The notes beneath the pieces were generated by a model, which did not search any database, was not told where the DNA came from, and saw nothing but the letters and a program-made list of their open reading frames with translations. DNA of 16,475 nt, taken from contig JASHWO010000140.1 of assembly GCA_030044045.1 (NCBI GenBank), positions 1 to 16,475 on the forward strand, given 5' to 3'. Origin of the DNA: Acidimicrobiales bacterium (GTDB taxonomy: Bacteria > Actinomycetota > Acidimicrobiia > Acidimicrobiales > RAAP-2). This document shows, piece by piece, positions 9,279 to 15,507 of this stretch (positions are counted from its first letter, which is position 1; every line of letters starts with the position of its first letter). A program made the translations under genes and the position numbers.

Positions 9279-9442
9279 GTCCCTCTCGTCCCTCTCGCCA
9301 TAACGCTTCCCACGGTACCGCTCCACCGCCCGGTGCAGGGTGCACTGCCGGCACGGGGCTGGGGTCCCCGTGCTCCGGAGGAGCCCGCCATCGAGGAAGG
9401 CGGCAGTGGGTACCCGGACGGGCCAGGTGGCAGCCGCCGGGC
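9279..9442. promoter_or_regulatory. Divergent galT / membrane-protein intergenic region with inverted repeats
   Basis: No gene seen here. It holds GTGCA-GGG-TGCAC (9333-9345), a perfect 5-bp inverted repeat. It also holds GCACGGGG (9351-9358) paired with CCCCGTGC (9366-9373), a perfect 8-bp inverted repeat around a 7-base loop. Between divergent genes a terminator is not expected, so operator or leader functions are the likelier readings. On the - strand, TACCGT (9317-9312) could be a weak galT -10. Confidence 0.35.
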
Positions 9443-9448
9443 CAGAAT
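9443..9448 (+). promoter_or_regulatory. Candidate -10 element, leaderless promoter of the small membrane protein
   Basis: CAGAAT, one base from TAGAAT, ends 6 bases before the ATG at 9455. This is the same spacing as at 4018-4030. No Shine-Dalgarno sequence precedes the ATG, which supports leaderless transcription. Confidence 0.4.
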
Positions 9449-9454
9449 GTCCCG

Positions 9455-9943
9455 ATGCCCGCCGCCGTGCCCACCGGGGCCGCCTTCGACCTGGTGCTCC
9501 TGGCCCACGTGGCCGCGGTCGTGGTGGCCCTCGGGTCGGTGGTGGTCTGCGGGGTGCAGGCGGCCCGGGTGCTGGCCGCCAGGGAGGGCAGCCCTCCGGC
9601 CGGCGTGGTGTCCTACTTCTCGCCGGGCGTGAACTGGGTCGGGCGCACTCTCTACGCGGTGCCGGTGCTGGGGGTGGCCCTGCTGGCCATGTCCGGCGGC
9701 GCCTTCGGCTACCGCGACGGCTGGGTGCAGTGGGGCATCGGGCTCTGGGTGGTGGCCGCCCTGTGTGCCGAGGGCCTGCTCTGGCCGTCGGAGCGCCGGG
9801 TCCAGGCGGGGCTGGCCGCCGGTGTGGGCGCCGGTGCCGGGGACGCGACCCTCCGCCGCCACTGCCGGGCCGCCTGCCTGTGGTCGGGGGTGCTGGCGGT
9901 GCTGTTGCTGGTGGCCATCGTGCTCATGGTGGCCCAGCCGTAG
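9455..9943 (+). CDS. Small four-helix membrane protein, DUF2269-like
   Basis: Function unknown. It has 162 residues with four clear hydrophobic helices at about 11-33, 64-82, 88-108 and 139-160. H18 sits inside helix 1 (LLAHVAAVVVALG), and a conserved-looking SPGVNWVGRTLY segment (56-67) precedes helix 2. The layout, a helix-1 His followed by a short loop and three more helices, recalls the DUF2269 family of predicted integral membrane proteins. I could not confirm this and give it modest weight. A heme or other cofactor role for H18 is speculation. The gene stands alone between galT (divergent) and the cys operon (convergent), bounded by hairpins on both sides. The ATG at 9455 is chosen because of the leaderless -10 spacing and because the hydrophobic region follows directly. 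Confidence 0.6.
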   Translation: MPAAVPTGAAFDLVLLAHVAAVVVALGSVVVCGVQAARVLAAREGSPPAGVVSYFSPGVNWVGRTLYAVPVLGVALLAMSGGAFGYRDGWVQWGIGLWVVAALCAEGLLWPSERRVQAGLAAGVGAGAGDATLRRHCRAACLWSGVLAVLLLVAIVLMVAQP

Positions 9944-10004
9944 CTGTACGTATCAGCCCGCCTGGGGCTCCACTGTGCCCCCCTTGATGGCAGGCTCCTC
10001 CGAT

Positions 10005-10026
10005 GCGTGGGGCCCCATCCCCACGC
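10005..10026. terminator. Bidirectional hairpin between convergent genes
   Basis: GCGTGGGG (10005-10012) pairs perfectly with CCCCACGC (10019-10026), an 8-bp stem with loop CCCCAT. It lies in the 100-bp gap between the end of the membrane-protein gene (9943) and the end of the siroheme gene (10044), the expected place for a shared terminator. There is no strong U-run on either side. Nothing else was seen in the gap. Confidence 0.55.
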
Positions 10027-10043
10027 TGGCCGTCGCGCGGTGC

Positions 10044-10661
10044 CTATTTGCCGGGGCTCGTCGTCGCTTGACGCAGGAGCGCCCGGGCGGCGTCGAGGTC
10101 GCCCCGGCGCACCAGGTCGGGCAGAGGCCCGTCGAGCAGGGCTTGCCAGTCCACCGACTCGGTCGAGCGGCTGGCCTGCCGGAGCTGGCGTCGGGCCTCG
10201 CCCAGTAGCTCGGCCAGGGTGCCCAGCCCCGGCTCGGCCCACTCCCCGATGCGGCGGCGGAGCCAGGTGGCCAGGGCCGGGCTGGCCCCCCCGGTGGAGA
10301 CGGCCACGCTGACCACGCCGTCGCGGTGGACCGCGGGGAGCAGGAAGGAGCAGTGCTCAGCGTCGTCAGCGGCGTTCACCCACACCCCGGCCGCCTCGGC
10401 ATCGGCGGCCACCGCCTGGTCGACCTCGGGGACGCCGGTGGCGCCCACCACCAGCCGGTAACACCCGGCCTCCCCGGCCCGGTAGGGACGGCGCTCGACC
10501 GTGACGCCGAGCGCCTCGATGGCCGGGTCCACCTCGGGGGCCACCACCGTGACCAGCGCGCCGCAGCCGGCCAGGCCGGCCACCTTCCGGGCGGCCACCG
10601 GCCCGCCCCCCACCACCAGGCAGGGGCGGCCGGCCACCCGCAGAGAGACGGGGTAGTTCAG
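10044..10661 (-). CDS. Precorrin-2 dehydrogenase / sirohydrochlorin ferrochelatase (siroheme synthase N-terminal type)
   Basis: Oxidises precorrin-2 with NAD and may insert iron to give siroheme, the cofactor of the sulfite reductase encoded nearby. It has 205 residues, equal to the CysG N-terminal module or Met8p; there is no SUMT (methyltransferase) domain. Seen: the NAD-binding LVVGGGPVAARKV (15-27), NAADDAEHCSF (96-106, where D99 matches the catalytic Asp of CysG/Met8p), and VAVSTGGASPALATWLRRRI. The family N-terminus (xYPVxLxLAGRxxLVVGGG) begins at LNYPVSL, where the only possible start codon is CTG at 10661. It overlaps the cysN TGA (CTGA) and has GGAG 8 bases upstream. A GTG at 10637 would remove NYPVSLR and has no ribosome binding site. 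It is last in the cysD-cysN operon. Confidence 0.85.
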   Translation of the reverse strand: MNYPVSLRVAGRPCLVVGGGPVAARKVAGLAGCGALVTVVAPEVDPAIEALGVTVERRPYRAGEAGCYRLVVGATGVPEVDQAVAADAEAAGVWVNAADDAEHCSFLLPAVHRDGVVSVAVSTGGASPALATWLRRRIGEWAEPGLGTLAELLGEARRQLRQASRSTESVDWQALLDGPLPDLVRRGDLDAARALLRQATTSPGK

Positions 10662-11950
10662 GAGACCAGCTCCGGCCGGCCCACCATGCCGGCGGCCACC
10701 GTGGCGTTCGTGGCCTCGTCCACCAGGACGAAGCTGCCGGTGATGCGGTCCCGCCGGTAGGGGTCGATGGCCAGCGGGGTGGCCGTGGCCAGGGTCACCA
10801 CCCCGATGTCGTTGTCGAAGAGCTCGTCCACCGGGTCCAGGTGGAGGTGGTTCACGTCCAGCCGGGACCGCACCTCGCCCACCCGGGACGGGGTCACCCG
10901 GGTGGTGTGCTTGATGCGCAGCCGGTCGCCGGCCCGCAGCGGCCGCTCCCCGAACCAGCACACCGTGGCCTCCAGCTCGGTCGACACCTCCGGCGGCTCG
11001 TCGGCCGAGGCGATGAGGTCGCCCCGGGACACGTCGAGGTCGTCGACCAGGTGCACCGACACCGAGAGGCCCACCGGGGCCTGGTCCATCGGGCCGTCGA
11101 AGGTCTCGATCCGGGCCACGGTGGTCCGGTACCCCTCGGGCAGCACCACCACCTGGTCGCCGGCCCGCAACGGCCCGCCGTTCACCATGCCGGCGTAGCT
11201 CCGGCCCCCGCCGGGGTGGCGCAGCACCCACTGCACGGGCAGCCGGGCCGCCCGGGGCCGCCCGTGGACTGAGGCCCAACCGCCGGCCGGGGCCGACTCC
11301 AGCGCCTGGAGCACCGTGGGCCCGTCGTACCAGGGGGCGGCGCCGGAGGGCTCCACCACGAAGTCGCCGTGCAGGGCGGAGACCGGCACCACGGTGGTGG
11401 TGGAGACGCCCAGCCGGTCGGCCAGGGTGGTGATGTCCGCCGCCACCCGGTCGTAGGCGACCCGGTCCCAGCCCACCAGGTCCATCTTGTTGGCGCACAC
11501 CAGGAACTGGTCGACCCCGAGGAGGGCGGCGATGCAGGCGTGGCGCCGGGTCTGCTCGCGCAGCCCCGACGTGGCGTCGACCACCACCAGGGCCAGGTCG
11601 GCGGTGGAGGCGCCGGTGGCCATGTTCCGGGTGTACTGGACGTGGCCGGGGCAGTCGGCGATCACGAACTTGCGGCGGGGGGTGGCCGCGTAGCGGTAGG
11701 CCACGTCGATGGTGATGCCCTGTTCCCGCTCGGCCCGGAGCCCGTCGGTGACGAAGGCCAGGTCGACCTCGCCCACCCCCCGCCGACGGGAGGCGGCGGC
11801 CACCGCCTCCACCTGGTCGTCGAAGAGCTGGCGGGTGTCGAACAGCAAGCGGCCGATGAGGGTCGACTTGCCGTCGTCCACCGAGCCCACGGCCGCGAAC
11901 CGCAGCAGGTCCATCACGTCACCGGCCGTGCCGGTGACCGAGCCGGTCAC
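10658..11950 (-). CDS. cysN: Sulfate adenylyltransferase subunit 1 (GTPase)
   Basis: Regulatory GTPase of ATP sulfurylase; GTP hydrolysis drives sulfate activation to APS by CysD. It has 430 residues. G motifs: GSVDDGKST (22-30), DCPGH (99-103) and NKMD (154-157). REQGITIDVAYRY, characteristic of CysN, is also present. Elongation-factor-like beta-barrel domains follow (ARLPVQWVLR, DRLRIKHTTR). It is shorter than E. coli CysN, and there is no fused CysC (APS kinase) domain. That fits a pathway in which APS itself is reduced. GTG at 11950 lies 3 bases after the cysD stop. ATG at 11914 (MDLLRFAAVGS) is a reasonable alternative start. The stop overlaps the presumed CTG start of the next gene. Confidence 0.94.
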   Translation of the reverse strand: MTGSVTGTAGDVMDLLRFAAVGSVDDGKSTLIGRLLFDTRQLFDDQVEAVAAASRRRGVGEVDLAFVTDGLRAEREQGITIDVAYRYAATPRRKFVIADCPGHVQYTRNMATGASTADLALVVVDATSGLREQTRRHACIAALLGVDQFLVCANKMDLVGWDRVAYDRVAADITTLADRLGVSTTTVVPVSALHGDFVVEPSGAAPWYDGPTVLQALESAPAGGWASVHGRPRAARLPVQWVLRHPGGGRSYAGMVNGGPLRAGDQVVVLPEGYRTTVARIETFDGPMDQAPVGLSVSVHLVDDLDVSRGDLIASADEPPEVSTELEATVCWFGERPLRAGDRLRIKHTTRVTPSRVGEVRSRLDVNHLHLDPVDELFDNDIGVVTLATATPLAIDPYRRDRITGSFVLVDEATNATVAAGMVGRPELVS

Positions 11951-11953
11951 GGC

Positions 11954-12892
11954 TCAGAAGTACCCTTCGCGCTTCCGGTCCTCCATGGCGGTCTCGGAGA
12001 ACCGGTCGTCGGCGCGGGTGGCTCCTCGCTCGGAGATCCGCGACGCGGCGACCTCGGCGACGATCTCGGGCACGGTCGTCGCCTCGGAGCGCACGGCACC
12101 GGTGCAGGTGGCGTCGCCCACGGTGCGGAAGCGCACCGTCTCCACCCGGGCCTCCTCGCCCGGTCCCGGGGTGACCCACTGGCTGACCGCCAGCAGCATC
12201 CCGTCGCGCTCGACCACCGGGCGGCGGTGGGCGAAGTAGATGGAGGGCAGGGCGATGCCCTCCCGGCCGATGTACTGCCAGATGTCCAGCTCGGTCCAGT
12301 CGGACAGCGGGAAGGCCCGCAGGTGCTCGCCGGTGCGCACCCGGCCTTGGTAGAGCTGCCAGAGCTCCGGTCGCTGGCGCTTCGGGTCCCACTGGCCGAA
12401 GGCGTCGCGGAAGGAGAGCACCCGCTCCTTGGCCCGGGCCTTGTCCTCGTCCCGGCGGGCGCCACCGATGCAGGCGTCGAACCGGTGATCGGTGATGGCG
12501 TCCAGCAGGGTGGTGGTCTGCAGCCGGTTCCGGGTGGCGTTCGGCCCGGGGTCGGCCACCCGGCCGCGGTCGATCGAGTCCTGGACCCGGGCCACCAGCA
12601 GGCGCTCGCCCAGGTCGGCCACCTGCTGGTCGCGGTACTCCAGCACCTCGTCGAAGTTGTGCCCGGTGTCGATGTGCAGGACCGGGAAGGGGAAGCCGCC
12701 AGGCCGGAAGGCCTTGGCCGCCAGGTGGAGCAGGACGGCCGAGTCCTTGCCCCCGCTGAACAGGAGCACCGGCCGCTCGGACTCGGCGGCCACCTCCCGC
12801 ATGATGAAGATGGCGTGCGACTCGAGCAGGTCGAGGTGGTCGACGGCCCCCTGGCCGATCGTGTCGGTGCTGATCGTCTCGGTGATGCTCAT
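11954..12892 (-). CDS. cysD: Sulfate adenylyltransferase subunit 2
   Basis: Catalytic subunit of ATP sulfurylase: makes adenosine 5'-phosphosulfate (APS) from ATP and sulfate, in complex with CysN. It has 312 residues, family length. Seen: LDLLESHAIFIMREVAAE; the PP-loop FSGGKDSAVLLHLA (SGGKDS at 46-51); HIDTGHNFDEVLEYRD; IGGARRDEDKARAKERV; FPLSDWTELDIWQYI; and the highly conserved C-terminus RFSETAMEDRKREGYF. The ATG at 12892 is the only start that gives the family N-terminus (MSITETISTDTIGQG). It is the first gene of the leftward operon, and its promoter region is shared with the divergent cysH and contains an Rrf2-type palindrome. Confidence 0.96.
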   Translation of the reverse strand: MSITETISTDTIGQGAVDHLDLLESHAIFIMREVAAESERPVLLFSGGKDSAVLLHLAAKAFRPGGFPFPVLHIDTGHNFDEVLEYRDQQVADLGERLLVARVQDSIDRGRVADPGPNATRNRLQTTTLLDAITDHRFDACIGGARRDEDKARAKERVLSFRDAFGQWDPKRQRPELWQLYQGRVRTGEHLRAFPLSDWTELDIWQYIGREGIALPSIYFAHRRPVVERDGMLLAVSQWVTPGPGEEARVETVRFRTVGDATCTGAVRSEATTVPEIVAEVAASRISERGATRADDRFSETAMEDRKREGYF

Positions 12893-12921
12893 GTCGCTGC
12901 CCGTTCCCCGTTGAGCCCTCA

Positions 12922-12946
12922 ATACTTGACCAGATTGGTCATGTAT
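12922..12946. promoter_or_regulatory. Rrf2-family (IscR type 1-like) operator between cysD and cysH
   Basis: A 25-bp near-palindrome: left arm ATACTTGACCA (12922-12932), spacer GAT, right arm TGGTCATGTAT (12936-12946). Ten of 12 base pairs are symmetric. Laid on the E. coli IscR type 1 consensus (ATAS at one end, STAT at the other, GAC and GTC in the arms) it fits 21 of 25 positions. Rrf2 proteins such as IscR, CymR and SufR sense Fe-S clusters or cysteine status. The site overlaps the rightward -10, so repression is likely. No regulator gene is in the window. Confidence 0.65.
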
Positions 12947-12949
12947 ACT
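12944..12949 (+). promoter_or_regulatory. Candidate -10 of the cysH operon
   Basis: TATACT overlaps the right end of the palindrome. It would place the transcript start near 12956 and leave a leader of about 50 bases with a small hairpin (GGGCC-TCC-GGCCC, 12953-12965) and a good ribosome binding site before cysH. No well-spaced -35 is visible; TTGACC at 12926 is only 12 bases upstream. No convincing leftward -10 for cysD was found. Confidence 0.5.
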
Positions 12950-13006
12950 CTGGGGCCTCCGGCCCGGAAAGTCAAGCGGGCTCCACACCCACGGGAGGAC
13001 GGATCG

Positions 13007-13690
13007 GTGAGCGAGAGCACTGCGGTAGCGCCCCCCGTCGGGCTGGAGGAGGAGCTCCGGGCGGCCGACGCCCGGCTGTCGACGGCCCCGGCGTCCAAGG
13101 CGGTGGAGTGGGCGGTGGGGGAGTTCGGCCGGGAGCTGGTGCTGGCCGCCTCGTTCCAGGACGTGGTGCTGATCGACCTGGCGGTGACGGCCGACCCCGG
13201 GATCGAGGTGGTGTTCCTCGACACCGGGGCCCACTTCCCCGAGACCCTGCAGTTCGTAGAGGAGGTGCGGGAGCGCTACGGGCTCCGGTTGACGGTGACC
13301 CGGCCGCCGGCCGAGGCCGAGGGGTGGCCCTGCGGCTCCGAGCGCTGCTGCGAGCTGCGCAAGGTGGTCCCGTTGCGGTCGCTGCTGGCCGGCCGGCGGG
13401 CCTGGATGACCTCGCTGAAGCGGTCGGACGCCCCGACCCGGGCGGCGGCCCCGGTGGTGGGCTGGGACGCCGCCTTCGGGGTGGCCAAGGTGAACCCGCT
13501 GGCCACCTGGACCGACGACGACGTGGACAGCTACCTGCACGACCACGGCCTGCCGGTCCACCCGCTGGCGGACCGGGGCTACCGGTCGATCGGCTGCGCT
13601 CCCACCACCCGGCCCACGGCCGAGGGGGAGGATCCCCGGGCCGGGCGCTGGTCGGGCACCGGCAAGACCGAGTGCGGGTTGCACGCCTGA
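13007..13690 (+). CDS. cysH: APS/PAPS reductase with a modified Fe-S cysteine set
   Basis: Reduces APS (or PAPS) to sulfite and AMP (or PAP) with thioredoxin. It has 227 residues. Seen: LAASFQDVVLIDLA, VFLDTGAHFPETL, CCELRKVVPL (C114, C115), RAWMTSLKRSDAPTR, and the C-terminal catalytic Cys in TECGLH (C223). The CC pair marks the APS reductase class, which binds a [4Fe-4S] cluster through CC plus CxxC. The CxxC here reads CAPT (C197 to T200), so the fourth ligand is missing, while an extra Cys (C109, in WPCGSERCC) sits just before the CC pair. The absence of cysC nearby supports APS as substrate. GTG at 13007 has GGGAGGA 7 bases upstream. The stop overlaps the next ATG by one base (TGATG). 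Confidence 0.9.
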   Translation: MSESTAVAPPVGLEEELRAADARLSTAPASKAVEWAVGEFGRELVLAASFQDVVLIDLAVTADPGIEVVFLDTGAHFPETLQFVEEVRERYGLRLTVTRPPAEAEGWPCGSERCCELRKVVPLRSLLAGRRAWMTSLKRSDAPTRAAAPVVGWDAAFGVAKVNPLATWTDDDVDSYLHDHGLPVHPLADRGYRSIGCAPTTRPTAEGEDPRAGRWSGTGKTECGLHA

Positions 13691-15507
13691 TGGCCCGGGA
13701 TCCCGACAACCGCTACGGCATCCAGTTCCGGGGCCGGCCCCGGGCCATGCCCTTCGTCAATCCCTACCGGCACATCGGCGAGCTGAACAACGTGGAGCAG
13801 TGGAAGCTCCAGCGCCACCCGTTCGAGGTGGCCCAGGCGGTCATCGACCGCTACGCCAAGGAAGGCCCGGCGGCCATCGCCGCCGTGCCGGGGGAGCAGG
13901 AGCGGCTCAAGTGGGTGGGCCTGTACCCTCAGCGGCAGGGCGGGGACGCCTTCATGCTGCGCATCAAGGTCCCCGGGGGCGTGCTCACCGCGGCCCAGGC
14001 CCGGGAGATCGGGGTGGCCGCCGACGCCTTCGCCGAGGGGCCCGACGACAGCCCGGTGTTCGGCAACCGCTACGCCGACCTGACCACCCGCCAGGACATC
14101 CAGCTCCACTGGATCCGGATCGGGGACATCCCGCGCATCTGGCAGCGGTTCTGGGAGGTCGGCCTGACCACGGTGCAGGCCTGCGGCGACTCCTCCCGGA
14201 ACGTCTGCTCCTGCCCGGTGTCCGGGGTCGACCCCGACGAGGTGGTGGAGGCGTTGCCGGTGGCCCGGGCCATCTCGGACTTCTTCACCGGGAACCGGGA
14301 GTACGCCAACCTGCCCCGGAAGTTCAAGATCGCCGTCACCGGCTGCCTGGAGGACTGCGCCCGGGTAGAGATCGACGACATCGGCCTGTGGCCGGCCCGG
14401 GCCGCCGACGGGACGGTCGGGTTCAACGTGCTAGCCGGCGGGGGGCTGTCCGACGGCGAGCGCATGGCCTCGGACATCGACGTGTTCGTCCGCCCGGAGC
14501 AGGCGGTGGAGCTGTGCCGGGCCATCGCCCAGATCTTCGGCGAGCTGGGCAACCGGGAGCACCGGGGCCTGGCCCGCATGCGCTACCTGGTCCAGGAGCT
14601 GGGGCCGGAGAGGTTCCGGGCCGAGTTGGCGGCCCGGGCCCGTTTCGAGCTGGTGCCGGCCGGGGAGGAGCTGACCCGGCGGTTCCGGGGCGACCACGTG
14701 GGGGTGCACCCCCAGAAGCAGCCCGGCCTGGTCTACGTGGGCTGCTCGGTCCCGGTCGGCCGGATGCGGGGCATCGAGCTGGTGGAGGCGGCCCGCCTGG
14801 CCGAGACCTACGGGGACGGGACGGTCCGGATCGGGATCGACCAGAACTTTGTCCTGACCGGGATCCCCGAGGACCGGGTGGACGACCTGCTGGCCGAGGA
14901 CCTGGCCCAGAAGTACTCGCCCTTCCCCGGGCCGTTCACCCGGGGGGTAGTGGCCTGCACCGGCACCGAGTTCTGCCGGTTCGCCGTGGTGGAGACCAAG
15001 GAGCGGGCGGTCAAGTGGGCCCGGGCCCTCGACGCCGCCCTGGCCGCAGGCACCACGGCCGGCGTGGGGCAGGGGCCCCGCGCCTCGGAGGAGCCCGGGT
15101 TGGGGTGCCCGGGCGGGTCAAGTGATGCAAGCCCCCGCGCCGAGGCCGGTGACGACTCCGGGGTGATCCGCATGCATTTCTCGGGCTGCTCGGCCTCGTG
15201 CGCCCAACCGCAGGTGGCCGACATCGGCTTCCGGGGCGACGTGGCCCATGTGGACGAGCACCTCGAGGAGGCGGTCGACATCGGCCTGGGCGGTTCGCTC
15301 GGGCCCGACGCCGCCTTCATCGACTGGGTGGCCGGGGCGGTGCCGGTCGACCAGGTGCCGGCGGCGGTGCTGCGGGTGCTCCGCCGCTACCGGGAGGACC
15401 GGCGGCCGGACGAGCCCTTCCACCGGTGGGCCCGGCGCACGCCGGACGAGGATCTACGGGCGTTGCTGGAAGGCGCCGGGGTGCCGGCCGGGGAGGTGGT
15501 CCGGTGA
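13690..15507 (+). CDS. Assimilatory siroheme sulfite reductase (NirA/SirA type)
   Basis: Reduces sulfite to sulfide with six electrons at a coupled siroheme-[4Fe-4S] centre. It has 605 residues. Both ferredoxin-like/siroheme half repeats are present, with TTRQDIQLHWIRIGDIP, QACGDSSRNVCSCPVSG and TGCLEDCARVEIDDIGL. The cluster cysteines are C423, C429 (CTGTEFC) and C500, C504 (CSASC). Y79 in GLYPQRQ and C165 in QACGD resemble the Tyr-Cys pair of mycobacterial SirA. The family cannot be split cleanly into nitrite and sulfite reductases by sequence, but its place in a cys operon with siroheme synthesis argues for sulfite. The spacing C429 to C500 is about 32 residues longer than in E. coli CysI. 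Low-complexity residues 454-490 (TTAGVGQGPRASEEPG onward) form the insertion. The stop TGA is overlapped by the GTG of the following Fe-S/FrhB-like gene, the likely electron-donating partner. Confidence 0.92.
   Translation: MARDPDNRYGIQFRGRPRAMPFVNPYRHIGELNNVEQWKLQRHPFEVAQAVIDRYAKEGPAAIAAVPGEQERLKWVGLYPQRQGGDAFMLRIKVPGGVLTAAQAREIGVAADAFAEGPDDSPVFGNRYADLTTRQDIQLHWIRIGDIPRIWQRFWEVGLTTVQACGDSSRNVCSCPVSGVDPDEVVEALPVARAISDFFTGNREYANLPRKFKIAVTGCLEDCARVEIDDIGLWPARAADGTVGFNVLAGGGLSDGERMASDIDVFVRPEQAVELCRAIAQIFGELGNREHRGLARMRYLVQELGPERFRAELAARARFELVPAGEELTRRFRGDHVGVHPQKQPGLVYVGCSVPVGRMRGIELVEAARLAETYGDGTVRIGIDQNFVLTGIPEDRVDDLLAEDLAQKYSPFPGPFTRGVVACTGTEFCRFAVVETKERAVKWARALDAALAAGTTAGVGQGPRASEEPGLGCPGGSSDASPRAEAGDDSGVIRMHFSGCSASCAQPQVADIGFRGDVAHVDEHLEEAVDIGLGGSLGPDAAFIDWVAGAVPVDQVPAAVLRVLRRYREDRRPDEPFHRWARRTPDEDLRALLEGAGVPAGEVVR

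Noticed and set aside
12926..12949. TTGACC and TATACT as a -35/-10 pair
   Set aside because: The spacer is only 12 bases, too short for a standard promoter; TTGACC is better explained as part of the palindrome.
11369..13006. Long + strand frame running into cysH from the cysN/cysD region
   Set aside because: The part before 13007 is antisense to cysN and cysD; the real cysH start is GTG 13007 with a strong ribosome binding site.
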